Of a stretch of 64,000 nucleotides of DNA, positions 51,701-62,904 are shown one piece after another. The notes beneath the pieces are model-generated. The model was given only the letters and a program-made list of their open reading frames with translations. It did no database searches and had not been told where the DNA came from. The stretch lies in NCBI GenBank assembly GCA_036571765.1, contig BROE01000010.1, forward strand, positions 12,725,057-12,789,056, given 5' to 3'. The DNA is from Plecoglossus altivelis (taxonomy: Eukaryota > Chordata > Actinopteri > Osmeriformes > Plecoglossidae). A program made the translations under genes and the position numbers. The number at the start of each line of letters is the position of its first letter. Positions within the stretch are counted from its first letter, which is position 1.

Positions 51701-54311
51701 TCTTGGTCCTGAATTACAGCTTCATAAATCTGAGGCCTGGTTACAGGGGCATCCCACACTGTCTTCAGGGTAGCACCACACACACACATCCTGTCCTACA
51801 TATGACCCCACTGTGTACTGTATGTGTGTAGACTCTTAAGAGAGTAGTCTTCTGTGTATGTCTCTGTAGGTGTGTGTATCTTCGCAGGTGTATGCCTCTA
51901 TAGAGGTGTGTACATGCAGTTGCGTATGCACGTGCCTCTGTAGATGTGCATATCTCTCTGCGGGTGTCTGTCTAGTTGTGTGTGCGTCTCCCCAGGTGTG
52001 TTTCTGCAGGTGTTTGTGTGTGTCTTCGGAGGTGTATGTCTTACTGTTAAGTATGGAGATGTCCCTGTCCTTGTAGTGCTCAGACAGAGTGATGGAGGCT
52101 CCGGAAATGGAGGCTATGATCCGGACCGTGCGGCTGCTGTCAGGGCACTCCAGGTGGGACGCAGAGCCCTGCTCCACTCCTGCAAACACTCCACGGCCCC
52201 CGTGGCTCTCCGGGTAAGCGAAAGCTTGGCGTGTGCGGTCGCGGCAGTAGGACTTGTACCACCACTGGACCACAGGGGTCTGGGTGGAGATGCTGGAGTA
52301 CTGGCAAGGAAGAACCACTGTCTGGAACAGCAAGGCATACTTCCTGTCCTCTCTGACAGACACCTGAACTCCCCCACAGGCTGGGATGGCTGGGGAAGGG
52401 GGGTGGGGGTGGAGGGGAGAGAGAAGGGGAGGGGGATAGACAGAGCGAGAGAGATGGAAAGAATTGCAACATGTATTGTCATGGGCTGGCCTTCAGTAGG
52501 AAAAGGCATTCAGTTGTAGAACAAGTGTCTCACCTCTGCTGATAAACCATGTGACATGCAAGCACAAGCAATCTTGGAATCACCTATTCAGCAGTCTGGC
52601 TGAGGTGGAAATCTTTACTTGATAGGTAGTTACAGCTGTTTACTGAGGATGGCACGTCCTCTCACACACTAGTTATTATTACCTCATGCACACACACATG
52701 CACACACACTAGGTAGAGCTGGGTATGACTACCTGGAGATTGTTTTGGAAATACTACAAAGAGAGAAGCTTTACAGGCAGACTCCCCTGCCAGGGCACAC
52801 ACACACCCAGAAACATCTGTGTTTGCTAAATGTGTGTTTTTAGGGAAAAGAGAATAAGGGGGAGAGAAAAGAAAGAGATACAGATTATTGAATACCAGGG
52901 GGGGTAACCCTACATGTCCTCGATAGATCTGTAATGAAGTAGATTTTTGTTTTCTTTCCATCAGTTTAGGTATGTTTGGTTTGGATTGCCCAGTCAGACG
53001 GAACCAACAAATTCAACAGAAAAGGGCAAACAGTGTTCCTTCGCTGAGTAAAGTCAAATAAATCAGGGGCGCCTAATCTATTTTTGCAACAAAATACTTT
53101 TCAGCTGAGATCTGCATTGAGAGGACAGAGGGAGGAAAGGGCAGGGGGTGGGAAGAGGGGAAAAGAGGAAAGAGAAAGGGTAAGTGCTCACGCTGCTGTC
53201 TCTTCACACTAAGAAGGGAGAGACAGGCCGAAGGAGGGAGGGAGAACAGAGCAAGAGAAAACTTCCAGGAAAAGCACGATGCTGGGTACATATGGGAACA
53301 TGGTTGGTGAGTTCCAGGGGGTAGGAATAGGAGATAAGATGTTTTTATTCACATTAGAGGGGGAGGGAACGGGGTGGGAAAAAATGAATTTTGGTGGGCA
53401 AACAACAAGAAAGAAGAAAGGAGGGAAGAAGGGAGAGAGAAGGGAAAAGAAAGGAGAGAAAGGGTGACAAGGTTGAAGGGGTGTACTGAGATTAGGGTTA
53501 GGGTACAGAGTTCTCCCTGACCCCTTTCTCATTGTTTCAGATTCCCTCATGCCCTACAGGGGCGGAGACAAGAGAACACTCCCCCATGTTTACCACTGAC
53601 ATGTCTATGTCTATGCCAACAGCACCTGCTGCAGCCCTCAAACATACCCAATATAAAAGTCAACTTGTGCATATCTTTACACTACACAGCAAGGGTTCGA
53701 CCTCGTTCTACGCCCAGAACTCCATAGGTTGTCACGTTAGTCTTGTAGCATGAAAACGTCAGAGTACAACATCACCCGTAAGCTTTAGAGGACTACCTGA
53801 GAACGGGATTTGATCCGACTTGTGGCTGGAGGTCGGGCTGAGCTAGACGTCTGCCAACTTCTTCCAGCTTCTAACCACGACTCCAGCCTTCACGCAAAGC
53901 CCTCACGCATGAACTACGCTACCTAATAGTCTGGTTGTGTAGTTTTGCATCGTGACTCTCATCAAATCACTTAGACTTTAAATGAACAATTCTCTCTAGA
54001 CTTGGCAAGAGGTCAGTACTTTGATCACGAAATCCTTGCATTCCATATGTTCGTGGAATTCAGAAAATACTTTCTCACGGGCCATGGCATTTTGTTCTAC
54101 ACCGAAAGAAAACGCACTTCAATGAAGAGGTTAGTGTCATAGACCACTTAGGGGAGAACAACAACCTGTTCCGCTCAAGAAAAAAAAGATTAAGCCTCGT
54201 CAGGGCTAATGAAAGCAGGGGAAAACTCCACACCATCGACCTACCTGTTAAGCAAAATACGGCAATCCACCAGGGCTCCTTAAGAATCGTTCTCCAAATC
54301 CCCGCGTTCAT
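41381..54311 (-). CDS. ildr2: Immunoglobulin-like domain-containing receptor 2 (angulin-3), 10 coding exons
   Basis: Exons: 54311-54245, 52389-52045, 50702-50583, 46479-46423, 44920-44774, 44472-44311, 44114-44001, 43466-43055, 42978-42309, 41416-41381. They sum to 2130 nt, giving 709 aa; human ILDR2 is about 639. It has a signal peptide (FCLTA...), a V domain with CQYSSIS and GVYLCKV cysteines, and a short juxtamembrane exon ending LMP. The TM exon reads EWVFVGAVSLGSVLLLLLVG followed by CWCQCCPHSCCCYVRC, then LYEAGK. Tail motifs are ELSSLHEVDAGFRQ, GSLDELEEFATSY and SLPPYSEQE, ending S-L-I-V. TM and LYEAGK text plus linkage to gpa33 (both human 1q24.1) favour ILDR2 over LSR, although the last residues LLSRDSLIV resemble LSR. 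Angulin-3 acts at tricellular junctions. The start is chosen at 54311 because the hydrophobic core follows; an in-frame ATG at 54371 is an alternative. Introns 2 and 3 are long. Confidence 0.88.
43154..43335 (-). repeat. Arg-Glu dipeptide tract coded inside ildr2 exon 8
   Basis: Minus-strand codons CGN/AGA and GAG alternate to give about 60 residues of (RE)n with Asp, His, Ala, Lys and Cys interruptions. The DNA on + is CTCTCGCT-type low complexity. It lies after the ELSSLHE motif and before the HRPEPPRHPP segment, in a region where human ILDR2 has no such tract as far as I recall. It may form a charged single alpha helix. Confidence 0.85.
45930..46000. other. ildr2 intron 4 (44921-46422), non-coding
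   Basis: The whole intron between the TM exon and the juxtamembrane exon holds CA-rich DNA (44930-45170), GA-rich DNA (45545-45675) and a short (CG/CA)n run near 45918-45940. No exon is seen. Confidence 0.5.
46780..46975 (+). repeat. GA-rich minisatellite in ildr2 intron 3
   Basis: Units such as gagaaagggacagcaagaga recur at least four times among GA dinucleotide runs, about 300 bases 5' of exon 4 in transcript orientation. Confidence 0.85.
47228..48108 (+). mobile_element. 5'-truncated L2-like LINE copy in ildr2 intron 3, antisense to the gene
   Basis: 47249-47506 encodes the C-terminal ORF2 segment (KTRLKTFLFE at its end) with an intact frame. The common 3' UTR follows and ends with aaataaattgaaatgaattgaattga at about 48108. 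It is inserted opposite to ildr2 transcription, as is usual for tolerated intronic LINEs. It is the least decayed of the three copies over this segment. Confidence 0.92.
48651..48719 (+). repeat. (CTGT)17 microsatellite in ildr2 intron 3
   Basis: Uninterrupted TCTG/CTGT tetramers are followed by several degenerate copies of a 'gtatgttcctgcttgataacctgtctgtctct' unit to about 48910. Confidence 0.95.
49885..50350 (+). repeat. Two adjoining minisatellites in ildr2 intron 3
   Basis: 49885-49970 repeats a 'gtttgaattctggagg' unit. 50085-50350 repeats 'gggatatggaggctaagggacatggagg'-type units (about 14- and 28-bp periods, several copies). The end of the second array is about 230 bases downstream of exon 3 in transcript direction. 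Confidence 0.85.
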
Positions 54312-56016
54312 GTTTAGAAAAGTACTTTCAGACGCGGAGACATGTTCTTCCTTCAATCTCTTTCGCCTCATTCCTTAAAAACCGTTATTCCGATGCGCAC
54401 CTAGCACTAAATTCGTGAGTAACGGGACTGTACCGCAAGAATGGGTGGTACTTCTTTGCTCCGCTCCTTTTCAGGGCGGCGGGCCGCGGGGGCGTCCGCT
54501 TGTTTCAAATCCACTGAAGCTTCAACGATGCTGAGGCCAGCACTACAGTGTGAGTCAATGTTCTTGTACTTCACTTTTGCAATATTTCTTAAAATAACTC
54601 TGGAGACAGAAGCTGAGAGATGATAATCAACTTGTCATAACATGACACACACGACATGGTTAAGGAAGCCAACTCAAAAGCATCGGTTTAGTGCCAGACA
54701 GTAAGGACATTTCCCTACGAGTGTCAGCAATGTTACCATTAAACAACTAAAATGTTGCCCCTCATCAGTGTTCAAACCAAACCTACGTTATTGATTGGCT
54801 GTGGAGGCCGCATTTTTAGGGGAAGAAAGTTATGTGCGAGTCATCAGTGGCTTGAAGGCATATAGGACTAACTTTCGCAGAAATGTACTTTTCCTCGTTC
54901 AGTCCGGGGTCGATTGAGCTCATGCAAGATTTTCGTTTAATTAATTTGACCGTGGTGAAAGATGTTGACAGTGCAGCTTCGCCCTCTAGCGGTACATCAG
55001 AATTATCTCTCATTAGTGACTCCACAGCGACATTTATTGATCTAAAAAAACAAAAAAACAGTACCCCCTAGGGTGTGGGGACTAAGGCCAATTTATATAT
55101 TTATTTTAATTTAAAATGCTAACTGGCTGTGGGTATTAGTCTATGCATGAAACAATTTGTAGAAAACATATTATGGTTATACTGGGGGGAAAGATAATGC
55201 AGGCATTCTGTAATTCAATTCAAATTTATTAAATTCTCCCCCCAAACAGTTGTAAATGTAAAGCAAGCATCTATAAAAAGTGGTTATTCTTATGCATATC
55301 AAGACTTGAAACAATATTTATTTTCTTTAAATTCATTATAATTCATTATAATCTAAGATTTAATCAGTTTGGTGAGATAAAACCCTTCTCTGACATATAC
55401 CAGATGGAGCTTGCAATCTACACATATTGATTAACCTGTTCATTACAGGAAGTGATCAAGAGACCTGGCCAGGTCAAATGATGTCTACTTTCTTACCCTG
55501 TCAGACACCAAAGAGGATCTGTCATACTCACGCCACACATTGAGTGAGCCTTGTATGCTTGCTGCCTTTAGGCAACAACGATGCTTTGTCACAAAATGGC
55601 TGACAAATATCACAAATATGGATAGCATTCCAGCCCTGTCATCTCGCTATCTGCTTCACTTAAAAACATGTTCACAATTCAAATGAAAGAGAAAGGGCTG
55701 CTTACAGACGTGATAAATGAATAAAAACTTCAAAAAGTATTTAAAAAGATTTACAAGCCTATGTTTTGAATTTCCCCTCACCCCAGCAGGGATGGGGGGT
55801 TGTTAAGCTGTGGACCCATCACCTGTATACACACATTTTTATATGCCTCATGTCATACACACATAAGCATGGGGTAGAAATATCTATGTCTCCTGAGATC
55901 ATCACATGCAACACGTTGTTGGTATGACAACACATCCTACATGTCACCATCATCGTCACTAGAAACATCCAGCCCTCAGACTTCCTGCTGGTGTCAAGTG
56001 TCATGGGTCAGGTGGT
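54312..56016. other. ildr2 5' flank and gpa33 3' UTR
   Basis: 54312-54800 is the probable ildr2 promoter/5' UTR. 54816-55035 contains an unassigned open minus frame (see findings). 55317-56016 is the likely gpa33 3' UTR, with AATAAA on minus at 55322-55317. The rest is AT-rich. Confidence 0.45.
55317..55322 (-). promoter_or_regulatory. Candidate poly(A) signal AATAAA, gpa33
   Basis: TTTATT on + lies about 0.7 kb after the gpa33 stop. Other A/T-rich candidates exist at about 55100, so the choice is tentative. Confidence 0.35.
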
Positions 56017-59000
56017 CTAATCTTCATAGTCTTTCCTGGCTGGCTTATTGGCTGGAACCCTGGGAGGTCTGTCATCATGCGGCATATCGTAGCGGTCATC
56101 GCGGCCACGGTTCTTGTAGTCCTCGTTACGACGGTCATCATAGTGGTCTCGGCGGTCGATGTCGCTACGAGCGTCGTAGTCTCTGCAGCGATCCGTGTGG
56201 TCGCTGCGTCGATCTGTGTAATCGCTTCGGCGGTCGTCACAGTCACTTCGCCGGTGGTCAAAGTCGCTGCGGCGGTCGTCGTAGTTGCTGCGGCGGTCGT
56301 CGTAGTCGCTGCGGCGGTCGTTGTAGTCGCTGCGGTGATCGTCGTAGTCGGGCTTGTTGACGGGTTCCGCGTTCCTGGGGGGCTCGACAGACCGAACCTC
56401 CTTCCCTCTCCCTTCCTCCTGGGGCTCGTTGTCACTGTAATCTGGAGCACTGAGGAAGCAACCGAAAGGGGCACACTGTCAGAGGCTGGACACGCACATA
56501 ATAGTTATGTGACTGTTTTCCTGTTGTAGGAATACTACGCAGTATGTACACATGAGTAGTCCTCTCTGAGGTCTCCTCCTCCTGTGTGTGTATGTGTGTA
56601 CCCATCCCATGGATTAGTCCTCTGTGTGTGTGTGTGTGTGTGTCCTTAGTCTATGGCATCATCCTCCTGTGTGTGTGTTCCTACCCCATCTCGTAGTCCT
56701 GACCCTTGTTCTTGTTTCTTCTACGGCAGCAGCAGATGATGATGACCAGGAGGAGGATGGCAGCTACCACTGCTCCAGCAATGCCAGCTGTGTAGCCTAG
56801 ATTCATGGAGGCTAAGGGAGAAAGGAAAGACAGATGGCCAGAGGGAGGGAGGGACAGAGTAAGGAGAAAAGAGAGTAGCAAGGGAGGGTGGAGAATGGAA
56901 GAAAGGAGGGAGTTTAGGTGGGTTAGGAAAGAGTAAGTAGTGGGGAAAGAAGAAGAAAATGGAGAAGAGAGCAAGGAAGAAAGAACAGGCAAGGAGGAGA
57001 GACAAGGGCAAAAAAGAGAAATGGAAGGGACAAGGCAAAAGGGAAAGCAGATGAAAAAGATAAAGAGGATTTATGATTGGCTGATCTCCATGTAGTGACA
57101 TGTAGCTAGTTCAGTTGTGGATCATGTATTGGTAGTTGTGGTTACGTGGCATGACACTCAGGGTGATGTTGCATTTCGCTGAGCGGATCTTATTGGCAGA
57201 GGTGCAGATGTAGTAGCCTGACGTTTCGGTGGAGACGTTGAACAGAGACAGGATACCGTTCTCTGGAGAGACACACACACCATTTCAACACAAAGACACA
57301 CAAAGCAATCACCACCACGCACAGCGTTTCCACACACATACGTGCACTACACTACGTACTGTCGGTGGTGCGGATGTCTTGGGGACGTGGCACATTTGAG
57401 ACGTCCCTTCTCTCCCAGCTGTAGGTGGGGGTGGGGGAGCCCTCGGCAGACACGCACGTCAAGTTGATGTTTTGGCCGTACTCTGCCGTACCTTGGATCT
57501 TACACAGTGGTGGGGACGGCGCCACTGGGACACACACACACACACCAGGCAAGTTATAATCAACCACCAACTTTAGACCCCAAACATAACTTGGTGGACC
57601 CTCACTGACCCACCAGGGGTCATCATTAGGCTTGTTCATTCAGTGACTGTAACACTGGCAGTTGGAAGGCATAGTCCATCTCCTTGTTGACAAGGTTTGC
57701 CCCAGGTACTCATCTGGTCCAGACCGGTCTCTCTTCAGTCTTACCCAACACTATGAGTCTGGTTGTGGCAGCCAGAACTCCCTTGTCATCTCCAGGGATG
57801 GAGACATGACATTCGAAATCCATGTTGTCCTGGAGACCAATGGACAAGAGGCGTAGATTGGCCTTCCCTGTGGGGACGTCCTCTTCCAGGATGGCGCGCC
57901 CCTCATACGCATCAGTTACATCCACCGTGGGGACAGTGGAGTAGGAGGTCAACACTATTGTCTGGGAAGAGGCGAGTGGGAGTAGAGGAAGACAGTTAGA
58001 ACATTATTGTTTGTCAACGGACCATTTTTGGGGAGGGGACGGGCTGACAAGACACAGGACGTCGGGTTCGTACGTCAGGTTCATCGGGGTTGATGGACTT
58101 GGCGGTCCAGGTGATGATGACCAGAGGGTTGTTAGGTCCCTTAGGCGTGAATTTGCAGGGTATCGTGATGTTGTCTCCCCGGGCGTACTCATATGACTTC
58201 TGGGGGATATTCACCTGCAGACCAACAGCAGCCTGCACCACTGAGGGGGAGGGAATAGCCAACATATTTTAAATGTACTGTTTACATGTACTGTATAATG
58301 TACAGACATTAAGACTTCGCTAAGACTAAAGATTCGGTTATTTTGTTTTTTCCTTGTCACAGAATTGTGGAAACCTGCCTTCAAATACCAGAACCATGCA
58401 GCAAATCTGCAAAACCATATGGTAATTCTTGGCCTTTGACTTGGTTTTCAATTTCAGAAAATACTTTTTTGCAAAGCGCAAAACACAATTCTCTATGAAA
58501 TACACAAACATCTAACATCTTGATTTCCTTATTCAATCACAAAGCCACTCTCAATCATCAGTGCCTAACACTAACTTCTCACATGTGCAAACACTCATTG
58601 CTTTACTCAACACAAACCAATCATGTCTATAGAATGGGCCAATAAATAGCCTCATTTGAGTTGATTTGCAGTGGCGGGTGTAATTTGAACCTTTACTGTA
58701 GAAATGATAACAGGTATCTAACAATCTACTGTAATACACAAGTTCTAATCTACACATAATAGCTGTTTTAACACAATGCACTTTATATTATACAAGGGTA
58801 AGGTGGATTACTGTATCATACTGTGCCACAGAACAGTGACTGTAAGAGAAGACATTACGGTAGAAATAATATATATTACTGTACATTACAGGTCATAGCA
58901 CAAACACACGCTATTCAATTATCTATTTCAAAACTGTTGAAAAAAACTGTTTTCCTTTGGTTTTTGGTCATGTAATAGCATAATGTGTGATACTGTATTA

Positions 59001-60101
59001 ACAGTAAGAAATGCTTACAGTAACAAAAACGTTGGGTTTCCATCTCATTTTCGTGTTTACCATTAATTTTTCAACATCTCTGCCATTTAATTTCAAATCT
59101 GTACAGAAATGCACAGAAGAGCTCATGAAAGGAGAGCTTTTGGTTTTGAATAACTGTGCATACATGATACTTCCCAAAATGTAATATGGCAAAGGTGTGA
59201 CGTGACTTCTGTTTGTGACTTGTGTTGTCTTTCTGGAAGTAACTAACAGCAAATGGGTAGACATTCTCTACACCATCATACCACCACAACCATCGAAGTT
59301 TGTCAAATTCTGCACCAACAATCTTCAAGTCGCAAAAAAAGCTGACCAAGCTATTTTTTTCATTATCATCATCAGCTTCATTTCCTGTTCTAAGACAAAT
59401 AAGGCTTCGGTTTGCATTTTGTACTGTTCTACTTGTAGAGTCATACCTTTCGGATGTAATAGAGAAATGACTACACCCACAATTCAAGTCCGTTGAATCA
59501 GGGATGTCTCACCCAACAAAAAGCGCAGTAGAAAGGTGACTGGCTACAGCGATGTGTAACAGATTAATTGATCCAAAACAGTTGTAAACACACATTTAGG
59601 GAGTATAGGCATTGCGGAAATCCAACGAGGGTTTTTTTTAAACATGGACCAGAAAGGAGTGGAATAAAAGATAGAGTTAAAGCAGCTATTGAGGCAAAGA
59701 GTGGTCATAAAAAATACTGAGAATTGTATATTTTCTGATTATAACTCAGAAACATGTTGAACGTTCATTGGTGAGCTTTTCTTTATCATATACTGCACAT
59801 TGTCAATTTCGTCACTAGAAATAATTGAATTAAGAAACTGAAATAACTTTTGATACTATTTAACTACAGAAAATAGTCTTTTTGTGAATCTTCCATACGA
59901 TTTCACGCTGTAACCCTCTCAATCTGAATTTGTCGGCAACGCCTAAAGCACCCAACAGGTGTGTATTCCTAATCAACGATTGAAAAGTCTAGTCGCCACC
60001 CCCCGTCCCCCCAAACACACACACATTTTTGTGAAAACTCGAATAAACTCACCAAGATATAGAATGGACAACACGGCGAAAATCTTCCTTTCTATGGCCA
60101 T
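56017..60101 (-). CDS. gpa33: Cell surface A33 antigen-like protein (two Ig domains, one TM), 7 coding exons
   Basis: Exons: 60101-60053, 58240-58074, 57961-57745, 57524-57360, 57262-57146, 56811-56685, 56449-56017. They sum to 1275 nt, giving 424 aa; human GPA33 is 319. A signal peptide (RKIFAVLSILYL) precedes a V-type domain with NITIPCKF and DFECHVSIPGD cysteines. A C2-type domain follows with INLTCVSAEGSPTPTYSWER and the hallmark TSGYYICTS. The TM helix (AGIAGAVVAAILLLVIIICCC) ends in CCCRRR, a palmitoylation-like motif also seen in human. The cytoplasmic tail is about 100 residues longer than in human because of a 7-residue RRSDYDD-type repeat. GPA33 is an intestinal-epithelium surface glycoprotein of the CTX/JAM-like family. 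It sits next to ildr2, as on human 1q24.1. All junctions keep frame. Confidence 0.9.
56105..56350 (-). repeat. 21-bp tandem repeat coding RRSDYDD units in the gpa33 tail
   Basis: At least eight consecutive 21-bp units read on minus as RRSDYND, RRSDYDD, RRSNYDD, RRSDFDH, RRSDCDD, RRSDYTD, RRSDHTD and a diverged RCRDYDA, with the first unit beginning HRS. The array decays toward the C-terminus, so the units nearest the membrane are the youngest. Confidence 0.9.
58300..59900. other. gpa33 intron 1, AT-rich, probable old DNA-element remnants
   Basis: No exon is present between 58241 and 60052. The text is AT-rich. A minus-strand open frame at 59071-59487 (138 codons) has no domain I can name and may be a decayed transposon frame. 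Confidence 0.4.
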
Positions 60102-60700
60102 TATCGATGTACCGATCTTTCAAATACGGTCAACAATCCGTCTTATTGCGACGCTACAATCAACCTGACAAACGCTCTCATTGAAACTGGCTCTACGTCC
60201 CTTTTGCCACAAGATGAGTGACAGCAATACCGCCCAATTAGAACGCCTCCATACGAGGGAAGCATTCTCGTCCCGCCCCACTGTCGAGTTGAAGCTTGCC
60301 CGTCAAGTGAACACTCCATGTATCACCCTGTTTCTTCTCCAAATACCGCTCCGCATACACGAACTTGTGACAACCTGCCATAGACCCACTTTCCACGAAA
60401 GCTGTCACATAAAAAATCAATTTCCCTCCAAAACATATGGGAATGATAAATGGATCATCAGATGAAACAAGAAGTTGTTCATATAAATAATATGTAGGTA
60501 TGTGGCAGATGCTAGACAAGAAAACAAGGATGATTTGATTTAACTCTATGTTCAGGTGTAGTGTGTATATGCATTTCTGACTGAGTACAGAGAGTAGGAA
60601 GGAAGGTCAAGTTTCAGAAAACAGCACAGAGCAACACTGAGGCACATCAAGTCTGACTGGCTAGACAAGGGTGTGTCAACTATAGCACAAGCACATGAGT

Positions 60701-60734
<34 letters not shown>

Positions 60735-62657
60735 CCACACACACATACACACAAATTCCCCTAGCGCAGAAAGAAAGAGTGAGACAGAAAACATGCAAAG
60801 TTTTCCGCTGCACAAAATAAGCCAGCCAGTGCTGACAGGATCGTCAGCACTTCTGTAGGCTTCAACAATCAAACATGACCATTGCTGATCTTGGATGATA
60901 ATCTGAACAACCTTCCATCCATTTTTTTCCTCTTATCCGGAGCCGGGTCGCGAATCTGAACATAAACCAACAAACCCAAAAAGATATGATGAATGCTGGG
61001 AGTGTGAACATAATAGCTTTCTGCCCCAGGGAGACAGGCAGCTAGCTACTGCAGAACACAATACAATATGGTCCTTTACTTTCCCCTGGTGGAGGTGAAG
61101 AGCCAACACACACACCCCCTCTCACAGATATTCCTTAGACTGTGTTTGATGTTGCAGTAAATACAGAAGGCCATCAGAAAGATGATAAAAAGACAATAAT
61201 CAACCCCACACCGCAGGGGATGGAACACTGTCATTTATTTGAAATTTGATCAGGATGTTTGGGCTACAACACTGTTGCCATTTAGAGGCTGTTTGGATGC
61301 TCTTTGGACAACATTATTGATTGGCATGCACAGCAGCTGTCCAACCTTATTGAGACGTGTGTGATTAAGGCTAATGCATGTCTTATCGATCAGGTAACGA
61401 TCAGAGTGGGTGAGACATGATCGCCTTTCCTATAAACAGACTAAAGCCGGAAGACTGAGGCAGACTGACAGACAGACACACACACACACAGACACACACA
61501 CACACAAACAAACAAACAAACAAACAGACAAACAGTCTGAAAGACAGCCAGAAACACATAGATGGATAGACAAACAATAAGGTAGATTCACAGACATGCT
61601 GACCAATAGACATACAGGCTGACTGTAATGACCAGTTGTACTATCACGGGCTACCATTGTGACAGGGTAGTTTATAATAAAGTGGAATAGAGTTTTGTCA
61701 TTGCTGGGTTGTGACAGGTTAGTACTATGATAAATTGAAATCCTAATTTGTCATTGTGGGATTACAATAGGCCAGTACCATGGCAGGTGTTGTGACAGGA
61801 GTTGTTCTGTGACAGGACTGAAGCGAGCATTTCCATTGTGTGCTAGTGTCCTGGTGCCGTATCCAGGAGATAGCTGATGGCCCCTCAGTCAGAAAAAGCC
61901 TTGTCCTCATACACGCACATAGAGTACACATAAACGCATCTGCCAGTAAGTGTGTTCAAAAAGAAATGCCCCATTGATCTTAAAAAAATACTTAGCTGAG
62001 AGATGCCATTATTGGGCTTTCAATCGGAGAAGGGAGCATTGGAAAGTATGTTTCCAACATCATAACAGGGAAATAAGGGTTTGTTCTCTTCAAGGGCATT
62101 ATTGGGTAACAGCTAGCTATGTTTCTGATTCTTGGAATCTGGGTTCCACACATTGAGCTGAATAGGCATAATACCTGGGTCTTTATCAGTTTTATGACAT
62201 CAGATTTATACGCTGGTGTGTGCAGGGAAGAGGCCAGCTCGATTTAAAGTCTTCTGTGCAGCCAGCCAGTAAGTCAGTCAGCTAGTCAGTCTGCCTGCTA
62301 GTCAGAAAGTTAAGTTGCCAGTCTGCCAGCCAACCGACCAAATGGTCAGGCCAATCACTATGTCAGGCAGACAGACAGGAAAGCAGGCATGCTGCTAATC
62401 GAGCAGTTAGTAAACACACTTTTTTCCCCCTTACATTTGATCCTAGTTTTCTCAGCTGTATTGAGCAGCACTTCCAGTGCACCTCTCCCATAAGCCCCCC
62501 ATGAGATCTCATCTATGCAGAAACGAGAGAAGGGGGTACTATCAGAATGCTGCAACACTCCGCTGCTCACTGCTACATGCTGGGATGATTTAGAAAGTTC
62601 TGACGAGGTCTTCACGAGGAAACGCGTGTGAACTTCCATGCAACATTTTGCACCTTC
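60102..62657. other. 5' flank of gpa33 and beyond
   Basis: No recognised gene. Contains (CA)n at 60698-60732 and a CA/(CAAA)n tract at 61470-61530. Confidence 0.45.
61470..61530 (+). repeat. (CA)n-(CAAA)n microsatellite
   Basis: CA dinucleotides interrupted by CAGA pass into six CAAA units at about 61503-61527. The tract is intergenic. Confidence 0.93.
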
Positions 62658-62832
62658 TCAATGTCTTAGCTGGCGTTTGCATTCTACTTTTGGTTCTACT
62701 TCAGGTTCTACATGCATTTCCCCATGTTGCTGTATAGGTTCTATCACATTGTGTTTGGGTTCCCCTGAACTGAAGAGCAAGTTTATCTCCCTGAGCATCT
62801 CGTCAGGGAGCGTTTCAGAATCCACTTCGTGT
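62658..62832 (-). CDS. Candidate terminal coding exon of an unidentified gene
   Basis: The minus strand is open for 57 codons from an acceptor-like TTGTGTTTCCATCAG| at 62847-62833 down to a TGA at 62660-62658. The composition is non-repetitive and acidic/charged (SETLPDEMLREINLLFSS, then EPEVEPKVECKRQ), which looks like protein and not like the surrounding low-complexity DNA. I do not recognise the family, and no full gene could be assembled. A chance frame remains possible. Confidence 0.3.
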
Positions 62833-62904
62833 CTGATGGAAACACAATTATGCCTGACCTTTCTTCAGTACCAAGCAGCCAGCTCCCAGACAGGAGATAA
62901 TTAA

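Noticed and set aside
41381..54311. Calling this gene lsr
   Set aside because: Its last residues (LLSRDSLIV) look LSR-like, but the TM exon, LYEAGK, ELSSLHE and DELEEFA motifs and linkage to gpa33 fit ILDR2 better.
56077..56529. Val-rich plus-strand frame of 150 codons
   Set aside because: It is the reverse strand of the gpa33 tail repeat; the 21-bp periodicity keeps several frames open.
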